Below are positions 51,938 to 62,880 of a DNA stretch of 64,000 nt, piece after piece. Source of the DNA: Xiphydria camelus. Lineage: Eukaryota > Arthropoda > Insecta > Hymenoptera > Xiphydriidae. The position numbers and the translations under genes were made by a program. The notes under the pieces are model-generated. The model did no database searches. It was not told the origin of the DNA and worked only from the letters and a program-made list of their open reading frames with translations. The stretch spans positions 16,709,342 through 16,773,341 of the forward strand of contig OY783195.1 in NCBI GenBank assembly GCA_963678675.1, in the 5' to 3' direction. Each line of letters begins with the position of its first letter. Within the stretch, counting starts at the first letter, position 1.

Positions 51938-54900
51938 TGTGACTTGGACTATAAAAAGAGGGAATTGTGCCAAAAAAACAATTTTGGTTTTTTTGGTCAA
52001 AAGTGTAGGAAATTCAATGCTCTTTCAGATGAAACCATCGCCGAAGTCAGGAAGTTGATATTTCATCCCTAAAAAGCCTTGTAAGTGGATTAAACTTATA
52101 GTAAGTGGATTAAACTTATAAAATTTCTGGAATTTGGGACACTTATAGAAAATTTGACGCTCTTTCACGTGAGATCATCGCCGAATACGAATTATTGAAT
52201 TTTACACCTCTAAGTCGTAGTTTAAGTGAGGAAACCTCGTACGTCAGCAAAAAATCAGTCTTTATTACAGGGAAATGAACAAACGATACTACCTACTAAG
52301 TACTTTAAACAGGTCAGTCATACTGTGGAGTTTTGCGAGGTCGGCCTCGTTTTTTAAATGGCGTAGGCGTTGGTTCTTCCACCAGTTTCTCTTCCTCGGT
52401 TTGCGGCAGTTCATTTTTGCGTGGTCGGCCTCGCTTCCTGGGATTGGACGCGGACGCAGGTGCGGCTGCAGGCATCGGCTTCAACTTCTCCTTCAGTTTT
52501 TGAGTCGGTGCCTTCTTCGTACGTATGCCGGCCTCAGGTGCCGTCTTCTTCTTAGGTTCAGTAGTCTCTTTCACTGTAGTAGTCGTCGTCTTTGGTCGCG
52601 GACTACAGGGCTCTGGCGCAACCAGGTCAGCCTTTGCTGGATCAGAGCACAGGCTACGGACCTTTTCAAAAAGGTACCACTGCCTCTCAATTGATAGTCC
52701 TTTCGGCTGAATTTGAGCGGGCCTCATCGATCTGTCGGCCATAGATAGGAGGAGAGTAGTGTGCTCTGATTCACTATCAGCGAGATAGCGGAACTGAACA
52801 CCATCCTTATTGAAAATGAAATTGTGGTATTTCGAGATACCTGGCAGGCTCTTATACAGTTTTTTGAAGAAGCTTTCGCATTCATACCAGTTCACTGTCG
52901 CTCCATCAACCGGAACATTTCGACCATCAATTATCGACACCCGTACAGCCCTCATAACATCGAGAAAGCAATCAATGTCCATCTTACCAAATAGCATCTT
53001 AAACTTGCCAAAGTAGCGGTCTGGGCTAAACCGAGTGTGGCCCGTCATTAGGAAGTTGAGGAGAATCCTATCTTGATAACCCATCTCGATTCGCCATGAC
53101 AAGTACGCTAGCATGGTGTTATTCTTGTTTTGTGCAGCACAGTTGTCCGCAAAGAGAACAAGAACACGTACCTCTTTCGACAAGTAGTTTTCGAAATAAT
53201 GATGGAGTAGGCTTATGACAGTACTAGGCCCCTTACCAACGCCTACTGCTTCGTCAATAAGGTACATGTGCTGTGTGCGCGCTAATTCATTAGTTACTCC
53301 AAAAACTGAGCACTTACGCGATGATTTGAGTACGCAGAGACAGGCTGTTGCGGACTACTCGGATATACAACGTTCTGCGCGAAGTCAAACGCTAGTACAG
53401 CAATTTCTGGATCTGAAAAAAGGCCATTATAAGAAAGAGTCAGAAATTTATCGAGAAGTACGAGAGCAACAGCTTACGGTACAGACCTGTTCTTGCACAC
53501 CAGGCCTGATAATACGATCGCTGTGTATTGGCGTCATTCAGATGGTTTAAGGCATTTGTCAGTTGCAGGTGTTGTTCTTCGGTGTTCGCTTTCATGCTCC
53601 GATAGATGATTAGCGAATTACTTTTGCAAGTATCACATAAGTCGTAGACTGGGCGCATGGTTGTAATTGCAGGGCAGTATTGTTTCCAGATTCGTCGAAA
53701 CGAACGATTACCGATGGTTAATGACTTTTTTTCAGGTCCAACTGCTTTCAGATATATTCGGTAGATGGAGGACTTTGTTTCGTGGGAGGGTAATTTCATT
53801 ACCTTCCAATTTTTTAAATTCGGCATTCTGCCTGGTAATGGTACCGCAAACTGTCGAGCATAATTACGGATGAATTCTACCACATGATTTATGGTGTCAG
53901 TTGACATTGCATCGGGGCGGTGCGCCTTGCCAGTAGAGCCATGGCGTCGTGGTTCAATACCGAATTCGAGGGAATGTTTCTGGAGGTTTTCAAACCGTTT
54001 CTTACCCATGTCGTGAATGAAGAGGTACATGGCCTTACAAAAGTCAGCGCCAAAAAAAGAATACCGATTATGGAAGTAGTCTGCCTTCTGCGAAGTACCA
54101 CGATACCGTCGTCGATTTTTGTAAACTGATATCATATCAGAACGCTCCCGAAACGACTCAAGATGCGCCAACACAATGAGATCTTGCTCCGCCTTCGATA
54201 ATTGCAGAAATGTGTCACGAACTTCTTGCACGATTTCCTGCGGTAGAACCTGATTGCATTTCATAGAGCAACAGGCCTGCGCATCAGGCGAAAACATCAC
54301 GGCAATTTTGCTGTACTCGATCAGGTCTGCGTGTGAGTGTTCAATTTCGACGTCATGTTTAAGCGAAGCTGCCGCGGCAGATGTCTGTGGTGTATCCCAA
54401 TCTAATGCCGAAGTTGTAGGTACAGCGGCAGAAGTGCACGGACTATCTCCGTAATGGGAATCATACATTGAAAAACAATCACGCGACGTCTCTTCATCCG
54501 TACTCAACAAATCATCATCATCACTATCAAGCGTTCTTGGAGCGCCATAAAACTCCTCGAGATCGTTAAATGTATCATCTGGGTCCATTTCAAACGACGC
54601 ACACTTTCATCCAAATTAGAAACCGCTCAACAGAAAAATAATAACTATCATGTAAATTAGGCAAACGAAATCAGTTGTTTATAGTTATTTGTAGCACGCG
54701 GCTATACGTGAAAAGTACGCGAGAAGACACGTCGAACGTCGTATTTAGTTCTCCTTCCAACAGTCTAAACGCCTCCCTCTTTGCTCCGTTCCTCGTCGTT
54801 TTAATCCTACGAATATCGTCGGTAACCATGGTAAACACTACAGTAAACTCGTCGAAGAGAGGGGGGAACCGACTTCGTACCGAAATACCGCAAGGCGCTA

Positions 54901-55026
54901 GAACGAAGCCGAGCACATCACGATAAACAACAAATAAAAGCACGTGGGGGTAGCGCTAACTTTAAACGCGTTTTCTGAGCGAAACGTGTTTTGGCACAAT
55001 TCCCCCTTTTTATAGTCCAAGTCACA
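51938..55026 (-). mobile_element. 3.1-kb TIR element with a DNC.AQNKN-type gene
   Basis: TGTGACTTGGACTATAAAAA at 51938 is mirrored at 55007-55026, and the match runs about 38 bp (one mismatch). TA flanks both ends. A near-complete transposase-like gene lies on the minus strand between. The left internal region repeats gtaagtggattaaacttata twice (52081, 52102). Confidence 0.8.
52314..54588 (-). pseudogene. DNC.AQNKN transposase-like protein with AT-hooks, minimally broken
   Basis: 54588-53440 opens MDPDDTFNDLEEFYGAPRTL (acidic), then MKCNQVLPQEIVQEVRDTFL, YFHNRYSFFGADFCKAMYLF, a basic linker (LEFGIEPRRHGSTGKAH), and VYDLCDTCKS. After frame shifts near 53340-53480 (text LAFDFAQNVVYPSSPQQP in another frame), 53330-52314 continues with MYLIDEAVGVGKGP, VLFADNCAAQNKNNTMLAYL, TGHTRFSPDRYFGKFK and two AT-hooks (KRGRPRKN, KKRGRPRKT). 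The D-N-C..QNKN and GHT....D..FGK.K motifs belong to a metazoan TE-type family usually left as a domain of unknown function (recalled as DUF7869). Predicted to act on DNA in the nucleus. Confidence 0.7.
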
Positions 55027-55430
55027 TATTATGTCTCCAAATTTACCGTTTTATATGCATAGATATAAATATGTCCCTAAAGGCACCGCTGTATGTGTGA
55101 CTTGTAATATCTCGAGTTTTAGTCATTTATTGCAACAATTAGATGGAATCAGTTCATCTAATATAAACATAATGTCAGATGTAGTTCATTCAAATACTTT
55201 TTTTTTAATTAATATAAAATGTCTTCATATTCGCCATTATATTTGGTGACCTCATAGTAACCGTTTAATGAGAAAAAAAGGAAAATAGATATTGAAATTC
55301 AGGGGATGTTAGATTTTCTATATGCTCTTACATAATGACATGGACGACATTACACATCCATGGATGTTGGTGGATGGCATTATACATCCATTTTTAACAT
55401 GGCCTACGATATGTCCCCAAACTCTCGGTG
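55027..55430. other. Intron DNA, no gene
   Basis: AT-rich. The phrase atccatggatgttggtggat ... catttttaacatgg forms small repeats at 55340-55400. Confidence 0.4.
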
Positions 55431-55433
55431 TAT

Positions 55434-55463
55434 GGTGTGTGTGTGTGTGTGTGTATGTATGTG
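55434..55463. repeat. (TG)n microsatellite
   Basis: gtgtgtgtgtgtgtgtgtatgtatgtgtg next to the left edge of the IS630-type relic. Confidence 0.9.
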
Positions 55464-56600
55464 TGCCCTATGTTCATTAAAAAATAACGGACATAGTGCA
55501 ATTGAAGAGTGTAACTTCTAATTAGTCTAAGTGCCAAAAAGCTAAAGTTGAGAAAATCGACAAAAACAGGCAGATGCTTCAAAGGAATATAGTGGAGCAT
55601 GTCTTGCAGATTTTTGAGTTTTAAGTCTCTATGTATGCTTTTGCACATAGAGACCCTTTTCAGATTCATTGGGGTTTGCACTTACGACCGTTTTCAAGTA
55701 TAAATGGTAACGGTTCGTCCGGTATCTTCTCCGTTAAGGCTCCTGGCAGCTCTTCTCATAAAAAACGGAGATAGTTGTGCCCATTGACATTTGCCGGAAG
55801 CTCAACCAGACCAACGATTCGGCGGTCGATGATCCCACACCAATAATTGATACTGAATCGATTCTGCCGATTCCTCATACGCATGACATGGGGATTGTTA
55901 CGAGACCTATAATCGTCATTGTGCAAGTTGACGTTTCCCTCGTTGTTGAACTTAGATTCGTTCGAGAAGAGAATCTTTCGTTCAAAGTCCAGATCTTCCT
56001 AAAGGAATTCCTGTATTTGGCGACAGAAAGCTACCCATAACTGAGCATCCCCGGCATGCAGCTCTTGCACTGATACCTTATGGTAAGGATGAAGATTTTC
56101 ATCCTCTATATTCGGTGTGCAGCCGAGTTGCTTAAACCGACCTGTGCTCTGGTCCGCCGAGTGCTTGTCTCCGTATCCTCTTCTACAATCCGAACTACTA
56201 GATCTCGTAGCTCAGTAACTTCAGGAGCTCTTCCATCTGCACCAGGATGAGGTTCAACACTTCCCGTTTCTTCAAATCTTCACACTGCCGCGAGTACCAC
56301 TTTATGAGATTGATGTCGACGCTTAGGATAACGTTGCGCATAATGACGAGCTGCGACTCGAACCTTATTATTACTTTGATAATATGAACGAACTATTTCG
56401 TTGTATTCCGTTGCCCAATACGTAGCCATAATTGTTAAACAAATGATAAATAAGCGTGAACTTCGCCGATAGCAATTGCGATTATCTTCATGAGTCTTGA
56501 TATAATGTCATCAATACCGAATAAATTCAAAATATTAATCACTTTTTAATAACTAATTTATACTTAAATTCTTAATGGCTTTCAATAAAATGATATTGCT
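55464..56600 (-). pseudogene. IS630-type transposase pseudogene
   Basis: From 56429 on the minus strand: MATYWATEYNEIVRSYYQSN, NKVRVAARHYAQRYPKRRHQ, RFEETGSVEPHPGADGRAPE (helix-turn-helix region and linker), then broken frames with SNEGNVNLHNDD-like, NYWCGIIDRRIVGLVELPAN-like and YLRFLREELPGAL-like text to about 55690. The order (N...G.VN..N...W....NP, then WCGI) matches the IS630/Tc1-mariner group. Numerous stops. The terminal text tgttcattaaaaaataacgg at 55470 matches the MITE at 28186-28573, which derives from it. The right end is cut by mariner copy 3. Confidence 0.7.
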
Positions 56601-57441
56601 GAGGCTTGTGGGATATCATTTGAACGGGTGCACAAGATTTTACCTCAAGATTTGGATATGAGAAAATTATGTGCGCGCTGAGTGCCGCGTTTGTTGATGA
56701 TCGACCAAAAGCGCATATGGACGGACTGTCGCGCGTGTGTCTTAGCCTATATCAAAAAAATCCAGCGGAATGTTTGCGGCGAATTATAACCGTCGATCAA
56801 ACCTGGGTACACCACCATACACCTGAGACCAAAAAACAGTCAATGCAGTGAATCGCGGTGGGGGAACCAACTCCGAAGAAAACAAAGGTCGTTCTCTCTG
56901 CAGGAAAAGTGATGACGACCGTTTTTTGGAATAGCCGTGGAATAATTTTTATCGATTACCCGGCAAAGGGTGAAACAATCAACGGACAATACTACGCTGC
57001 ATTGCTGGATAAACTGAAGACCATAATTAAGGAAAAACGTCCGCATTTGGCCAAGAAAAAAATCCCATTTCACCAGGATAACGCTCGGGTTCACACATGC
57101 ATAGTCGCAATGGCAAAATTGAACGAAATGAAGTTTGAATTGCTTCCGCACCCACCCTATTTGCCCAGATCTAGCGCCCAACGACTTTTTCCTGTTTCCT
57201 AATTTGAAAAAATTTCTAGGGGGAAAAAAATATAAGTTAAATGTGTGCTGAGGTAGAAAACGCTGTAAACCAGTATTTTTCAGATTTAGACAATACATTT
57301 TTTTCTGACGGTTTAAAAGGATGGGAGAAACGTTGAACCAAATGTATCGAGTTGCAGAGAGACTACGTCGGGAAATAAATTTTGTTTTGCTTCGAAATAT
57401 GTGTTTTTCTTAAAAAGGCTAGAAACTTTTCAAATGACCCT
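56601..57441 (+). pseudogene. mariner copy 3 (DD34D), 5'-truncated
   Basis: Frames give EACGISFERVHKIL, RRIITVDQTWVHHHTPETKK (first Asp region), EPTPKKTKVVLSAGKVMTTV, GIIFIDYPAKGETINGQYYA, KKIPFHQDNARVHTCIVAMA (second Asp) and LLPHPPYLPRSSA. The third motif, SPDLAP in intact mariners, reads LPRSSA here, so the last catalytic Asp is lost, and there are at least two frame shifts. The right end tcaaatgaccctcgta fits a mariner TIR. NUP210 exon 57531 begins 90 bp downstream. Confidence 0.85.
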
Positions 57442-57530
57442 CGTACTCGTATATACCCTTTCGCGAATGGAACAAAAGTGTTGGCGATGATGAACTCTAT
57501 TAACATTATGCTTGTTCAACTTATTTATAG

Positions 57531-57786
57531 ATATCACTCGTACCACTGAGAGGAAAGAACATATCGGGTATGGAGGTGTTCAGTTTGCCTCTCGTTCTCA
57601 AAAGCAAAGATGAACAAATTAAGGAGAATAACATATTGGCACGAGGTTTGGGTGGATGCCGTGCACAGTCCTCCTTCACGCTTTCTTCTTTTCCATTCAC
57701 TTGTAATATACAATTTCTTCCACTACAAACATCTATTAGGATAAAGGATCTTTTCCTTGCTAAACCGCGTTTCGATATCGTCACTG
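57531..57786 (+). CDS. Nup210: NUP210/gp210 exon (lumenal) after the 19.9-kb intron
   Basis: Acceptor ttatttatag ends at 57530. The frame reads ISLVPLRGKNISGMEVFSLP, then LGGCRAQSSFTLSSFPFTCN and AKPRFDIVTG. The paired cysteines, PF.C and the P.FD...G ending are the conserved segment just before the last lumenal domain of gp210. The exon ends in phase 1 (ACT G) at a GTTTGT donor, and the next exon supplies GC, giving Gly-Phe-Tyr. The exon is intact although mariner copy 3 ends 90 bp away. Confidence 0.85.
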
Positions 57787-58212
57787 GTTTGTATTACATT
57801 TTTACCACGCAATAGAGAGAAACCAGAATCTGCGAAGCATCGAACAAATCTTAAAATGTAAAAATCTGCCTGGAACTCGTTTCGAATAATTGTACGTAAG
57901 ATCGAATAGAATTTAATCATGGTGTTCAGTGCGATCCTCGTATATTCTGGAACTTTTGAATTATCTTTAAACTTAATTGTACCCTAGCGAAAACCTGGAA
58001 TTATTCTTATGAAAATTCATTATTCACTTGAGTTTTTTATAACGTTTCAATTTGCAAGAAAAAATATTTTTATTCATATTTTTTATGACTAATACTTTCT
58101 CTAAGTCGACTATTACCCTAGAACGGTAATAATGAGTTAAGCTTACTCATATCTTTTTAAATACGTGCAACAGGAATTCCCACAGAGGTATCACCACTCC
58201 TGACGAATTATA
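57787..58212. other. NUP210 intron, left part
   Basis: AT-rich, unique-looking. Leads into the TA-flanked foldback element at 58213. Confidence 0.5.
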
Positions 58213-59188
58213 CCGGGTGTTCACAGCCAGGCTCCGAGACTAGGTAGAGTTTAATTCAAATGTGCCGCGTACGCGGACTAATAGAGGCCCTGCCATCAAT
58301 ACGGCCATCTATTGATCGGTAACCGAACTGCATAGATCTCGAGGTGCCGAAATTATCGACGTCTAATCTGTCGACAAATCTCAGCATAACCAAAAATCAT
58401 AACCTGTACCTACTCAGTAACTGAGTGGTTATTGTGTTCCCCAAATACGTACCTGCCACGAAGTTAACGAGTGACGAAAACGAATTAGTTTTGGATACTC
58501 CTAACCTAAAGGTAAGAACACCCATTTGCACGTCACACTGGAGGTAGAGTGTTGCGGACGCGCACCTCCAGGGTAACGTGGAAATGAATGTACTTTACCT
58601 CTTTAGGAGTATCAAAAATTAATTCAGTTTCCCCCCTGAAGTCACTCATTAACTACGTAGCAGATACGTATTTGAGGAATATAAACAACCACTGAGTTAC
58701 TGAGCAGGTACAGGTCATAATTTTTTGTTTTGATGATATTTTATTGACAGGTTGCATTGCTCAATTAGACGTCGATAATTTCGGTATTTCGAGATCTACC
58801 GTATGTCCGTCTCTGTACTGGCCAGTTTGAAAGATACCTTCGGATATACTTGTTCGGTAATCGAGACATTTATACCGTAATTATAATTATTTTCGTAATT
58901 TCCATTATTCACAAATTCACAATTTCGAGGTTAGACGCTTCGATCTCCCGAATTGATATCAACTCTAATTGCCGACTCGACTTCTACCGTATTAAATGAC
59001 TCGAGTACTGGCCAAGCCTATCCGAAGGTAACTTTCAAACTGGCCAGTACAGAGACGGACATACGGTATGCAGTTCGGTTACCGACCAATAGATGGTCGT
59101 ACTGACGACAGAGCCACTATTGGTCCGCGTATGCGGTACCTTTTAATTAAGCTCCACTCAGTTTCGGAGCCTGAGCGTGAACGCTCAG
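58213..59188. repeat. Foldback element with long TIR, TA target
   Basis: CCGGGTGTTCACAGCCAGGC at 58213 and the inverse at about 59169-59188; arms of about 200 bp (cgcgtacgcggactaatag, ccgaactgcatagatctcg, aattatcgacgtctaat). TA lies on both sides. It contains an inner palindrome (58395-58715; acctgtacctactcagtaac / gttactgagcaggtacaggt) and a nested MITE (58799-59066) in the right arm. Confidence 0.8.
58799..59066. repeat. CCGTATGTCC MITE nested in a foldback arm
   Basis: CCGTATGTCCGTCTCTGTAC at 58799 is mirrored at 59047-59066; TA at 58797-58798 and 59067-59068. The left arm of the host element (58324-58337) shows the unoccupied sequence gcaTAgatctcg. Same family as 10184-10523. Confidence 0.9.
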
Positions 59189-59409
59189 TATAAAATTTAA
59201 TTCTCTGTTGTTTTACGTTAGTTAAACTCTAATAAGTAGTGGTTTTAGAGAAATTTATGAAAAAGGAGGGGAGAGCACATGCTACGCAAATGAATAAAAC
59301 TACCCTTGCTATATTATACAAGTGCATGTTTTTCTTGCATTCAATAGTCTAGAATATAGTAAGTGAACTCACGGAAGTTTCACTATATTGTAATAATAAT
59401 TTCTTGTAG

Positions 59410-59651
59410 GCTTTTACTATTGTGACATTATTCCTGTGACATCGCCAACTATTGCATTGAGTACGTTGGATATATCTGTGCAAATAAATGCACAAAGTCG
59501 AGAGATTATAGGGTCACCTATAGAAATACCCTACCTTCCACCTATTTATCTCGACACGAAAGAGATCGTTTTCATTACTTCACTATCCGATGCTTTACCC
59601 ACCGCATTGCTGGAAATTCATGGGTTACAGTCAATTTTGGAGCGTGTTATT
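59410..59651 (+). CDS. Nup210: NUP210/gp210 exon (last lumenal domain)
   Basis: Acceptor ttcttgtag ends at 59409. The exon starts with GC, completing a glycine, then reads FYYCDIIPVTSPTIALSTLD, SPIEIPYLPPIYLDTKEIVF and ALLEIHGLQSILERVI. The G-x-Y-x-C and P-F/Y-L-P motifs fit gp210. The donor GTAAGT at 59652 leaves phase 0. Confidence 0.88.
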
Positions 59652-59768
59652 GTAAGTTGATCGCGGTAAATAAAATATTATAACGTTATCTGTATTATTT
59701 CTTATCGTATGTATCAATTTCAAACGGACGTTTTTAAATAATAAAATTTAAAGAAAAATCTCTTTTAG

Positions 59769-59918
59769 ATCGAAGCGCCTGCGGGATTAACGGTCAGTGG
59801 ATCGCAGTTCATATCGAAACAGAAGGTATTGTACAAAATAAGACTGGTCCAAAATCGAGACGAGGTACAAAGTCAGAAAATTATAGTGATCAGTGATCTC
59901 ACTAAGCAACAGATTTAT
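59769..59918 (+). CDS. Nup210: NUP210/gp210 exon (lumenal)
   Basis: Acceptor tcttttag ends at 59768. The 50-codon frame reads IEAPAGLTVSGSQFISKQKV, LYKIRLVQNRDEVQSQKIIV, ISDLTKQQIY. The donor GTAAGT at 59919 is phase 0. It continues the last lumenal domain just before the membrane segment. Confidence 0.85.
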
Positions 59919-60100
59919 GTAAGTATATACACATGTATATAGAATGAAGCAACTTCGTGGTGTACTTGACAATTACGGACATCAATTTACTGAAAAGATA
60001 ATGTGTTATCCCAGTGCATTTGCATAGCACAAGAGAATACTAATTTTATGGTATTTATTATTCTAAGAAATAATACATGGTCAAATTATTTCCACTGCAG

Positions 60101-60227
60101 CTTTCCGTAAGAGTATCGAGATACGATCAGTTCAGTCCAGTATACGGTATGCATTGGTTGGATTACATTCACTTTCACCGCTACACATTGGGGACCTTTA
60201 TTGTTCTTATGGTCACTTTCTTTTATC
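60101..60227 (+). CDS. Nup210: NUP210/gp210 exon with the transmembrane segment
   Basis: Acceptor atttccactgcag ends at 60100. The frame reads LSVRVSRYDQFSPVYGMHWL, then DYIHFHRYTLGTFIVLMVTF FY. The hydrophobic run TLGTFIVLMVTFFY, with leucine from the next exon, is the single membrane-spanning helix of gp210. The donor GTAAGT at 60228 leaves phase 1. Confidence 0.85.
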
Positions 60228-60665
60228 GTAAGTAGAAATTTTATGGGGTAAAATATACTTCGTAGTATTTCATGGTTGACATGTTCAATTCCGCAAAATG
60301 TTCAATCAGTGAAACTGAAAATGATTTGTTTGTTTTCAATATTTCTAGTATCTTATTATAATATAGAAAAGTCAAGAAACTTGATAAGATATTTCATCTC
60401 TTTTTCTTCAGAATTCATCTTATTTCTGAATTTATTTACGTTAAAGTATACCAGATGCATTGATACGAATCAACCGGTTTACTTATAGAGCCCTTAGATT
60501 TTCATTGGCTTGCTTAAATCCTTTAAGATTTAAAGGCGAAGATAGATATATCAAATAAAATCTCGTTAGTTATACAGTCTCGTTACAATAGTAGAGTAAT
60601 ATGCTAAGGACATTATCTAGATATGATTTATTAGCGTGTACTTACAGGACGATATTCATTTACAG

Positions 60666-60722
60666 TGTGGAGGAACAAGACGACAAGTGTAAATCTGACC
60701 GTGCAAAACAAAAGTGTTTTTA
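60666..60722 (+). CDS. Nup210: NUP210/gp210 exon, start of the cytoplasmic tail
   Basis: Acceptor tttacag ends at 60665. The two first bases complete Leu, then WRNKTTSVNLTVQNKSVF. The donor GTAAGT at 60723 leaves phase 1. The basic WRNK after the helix fits a cytoplasmic (pore-side) tail. A final exon should follow but was not found before 64000. The short exon is called on phase match and splice sites, so confidence is a little lower. Confidence 0.7.
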
Positions 60723-61002
60723 GTAAGTACATAACTTCATTGTCCATAAACATATAGTAAAAATATAGGTATATTTCGAAAGATAACGCAAACTTGACAT
60801 TTACAACAAAAATTAACTATACAAGTGGGTAATAGTTACGGTCATTGTTATAAAATTACGTTGGAGCTCGTTTTTCTGAACTTTGAGCTACAAGATAATC
60901 TTAAAAGACGTACATCTTGAAAACTTTAAAATTCTTGACAGACCAGTATATGGAAAACTTTACTACGAACTTATTTATCTCTACTGAAAACTGTTATACA
61001 TA
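60723..61002. other. NUP210 intron, non-repeat part
   Basis: AT-rich, no gene or repeat seen. Confidence 0.45.
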
Positions 61003-61976
61003 CAGGGTGAGCCAAATGTATGGAAACGGTGGAATAACTTTCGAGGGAGACATTTTGAAGAAAAATGTTTCAAACAAAACATTTAGGATTTTTCCTTGGC
61101 CATCCAATGGTGACCTTGAATCTGACCATGAACTCGACCTTGAAGGTCATTCCAAGGTCAAGGTCGCTTTTTTAAATGGGAACCCCTATTTTTTATGGCG
61201 GATTTGGAAGAAGCGGAGAATTTTACGTCCGAATATGACCTTTGACCTTGATCTTGGATTCAAGGTAAAGGTCAACGATCAAATAGGAAAGTTTTAGGTT
61301 TTTTCCCTGCCATCTAATGGTAACCATGAATCTGACCTTGATCTCGACCTTGAAGTTCATTCCAAGTTCAAGGTATCTTTTTTAAATGGCAACCTACATT
61401 TTTTATGGTGTTAGCAACTGGCCACTTCAGGCAAGGTGACATGAGCACAAAATTTTGGATAAATCGGTGGATATTCCAAAATTTTGCCACTATCTTGGAT
61501 CCGTCATCTTGTATTGAAGTATTTTCAAAATCTATCTTCAGAATCGTAATCAGCAACCCAAAAAAACCCCGTACCAAATTTCAGATAAATCGGTGGATAA
61601 AAAATGTAGGTTGCCATTTAAAAAAGATACCTTGAACTTGGAATGAACTTCAAGGTCGAGGTCAAGGTCAGATTCATGGTTACCATTAGATGGCCAGGGA
61701 AAAAATCTAAAACTTTCCTATTTGATCGTTGACCTTTACCTTGAATCCAAGGTCAAGGTCAAAGGTCATATTCCCATTTAAAAAGGGGGTTCCCATTTAA
61801 AAAAGCGACGACCTTGGAATGACCTTCAAGGTCGAGTTCATGGTCAGATTCAAGGTCACCATTGGATGGCCAGGGAAAGATTCTAAATGTTTTGTTTGAA
61901 ACATTTTTCTTCAAAATGTCTCCCTAGAAAGTTATTCCACCGTTTCCATACATTTGGCTCACCCTGTATGTAGGTA
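61003..61976. repeat. Palindromic element rich in TCAAGGTCA
   Basis: CAGGGTGAGCCAAATGTATG at 61003 is mirrored at 61957-61976 with TA flanks. Arms of over 350 bp contain reiterated aaggtcaaggtc/gaccttgaccttg text: exact TCAAGGTCA (either strand) at 61111, 61243, 61333, 61662, 61753 and 61850, plus several one-base variants. Near the centre (61500-61600) lies the cgtaatcagcaaccc module also seen in the other mirrored elements. Confidence 0.85.
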
Positions 61977-62439
61977 TACTTATACAGGGTGTCCCGTCAT
62001 GTAATGTCCATACTGAATTACGTGTTCCTGTGGTCAATCTGAACCAAAAAGTCTTAATACACAAGGGGTCTACAAGTCACCGTGTGTAAGTAAAAAAATG
62101 AATACTAATACGTAAAACAGCTTTATTGAAGTGAAACTTCTTTGCTGAGGGGACTAAAAGCGCGGTATGCAACGAAAATTCCTCAAAAACCGTAACGAAA
62201 CCCACACACTCCAGCGCTACCGTACGTGCCTCACTCAACAACCGATCTCGACCCTGCCCCATTCCACTTAGGCCCTTCGCACACAACGCTACGCAGGTAT
62301 CCGATACTCGACGAGTATACACACACCACGCGGCGCGACTTTCGTCGGTGATGCTATATATTATACTCCCGCGACCGGCATGCTCAAGTGGCCGATAGTC
62401 GCGTCGCCGAGACTGTTCCGTCGCACAATTATGTTTTCT

Positions 62440-62880
62440 TTTATTTTACAACGATCTATTTTGTTGTTTGGCAATATGTTTATATGTACTCGAAAGAGCT
62501 CTTTCTGCTCTACAAAACTGTTATAATTGTTATTTCGAATAATTAAATTTTTCATTTTTTTTCTGGCTTAGAAATGGAATATCCAGGGGGCAAAAATCAG
62601 CAGTTTTGACATCTGCTTTTCTTTGCTTTTCATCGAGGTCAAAAACTGCCGTATACGGAGAAGGTGTTGTAGGCGAGTCTTTGATAAAAAAGATGTCGAA
62701 AATTCTGATTTTTTCCTCCTGGATATTCCATTTCTAACCCTGAAAAATAATAAAAAATTGTTATTCGAATAAACAATTATAACAGTTTTGTAGAGCAGAA
62801 AGAGCTCTTTCGAATGAATATAAACACTTTGCGGGACAGCAAACAAATCGTTGTAAAATGAAAGAAAATAAAAGAAAACG
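62440..62880. repeat. Palindrome inside the Helentron-like element
   Basis: aaagagctctttctgctcta / tagagcagaaagagctcttt arms, then tagaaatggaatatccaggg / cctggatattccatttcta, around a centre of about 110 bp. Confidence 0.85.

Noticed and set aside
52275..52694. 139-codon plus-strand frame
   Set aside because: Antisense shadow of the AT-hook-rich C-terminus of the DNC.AQNKN gene.
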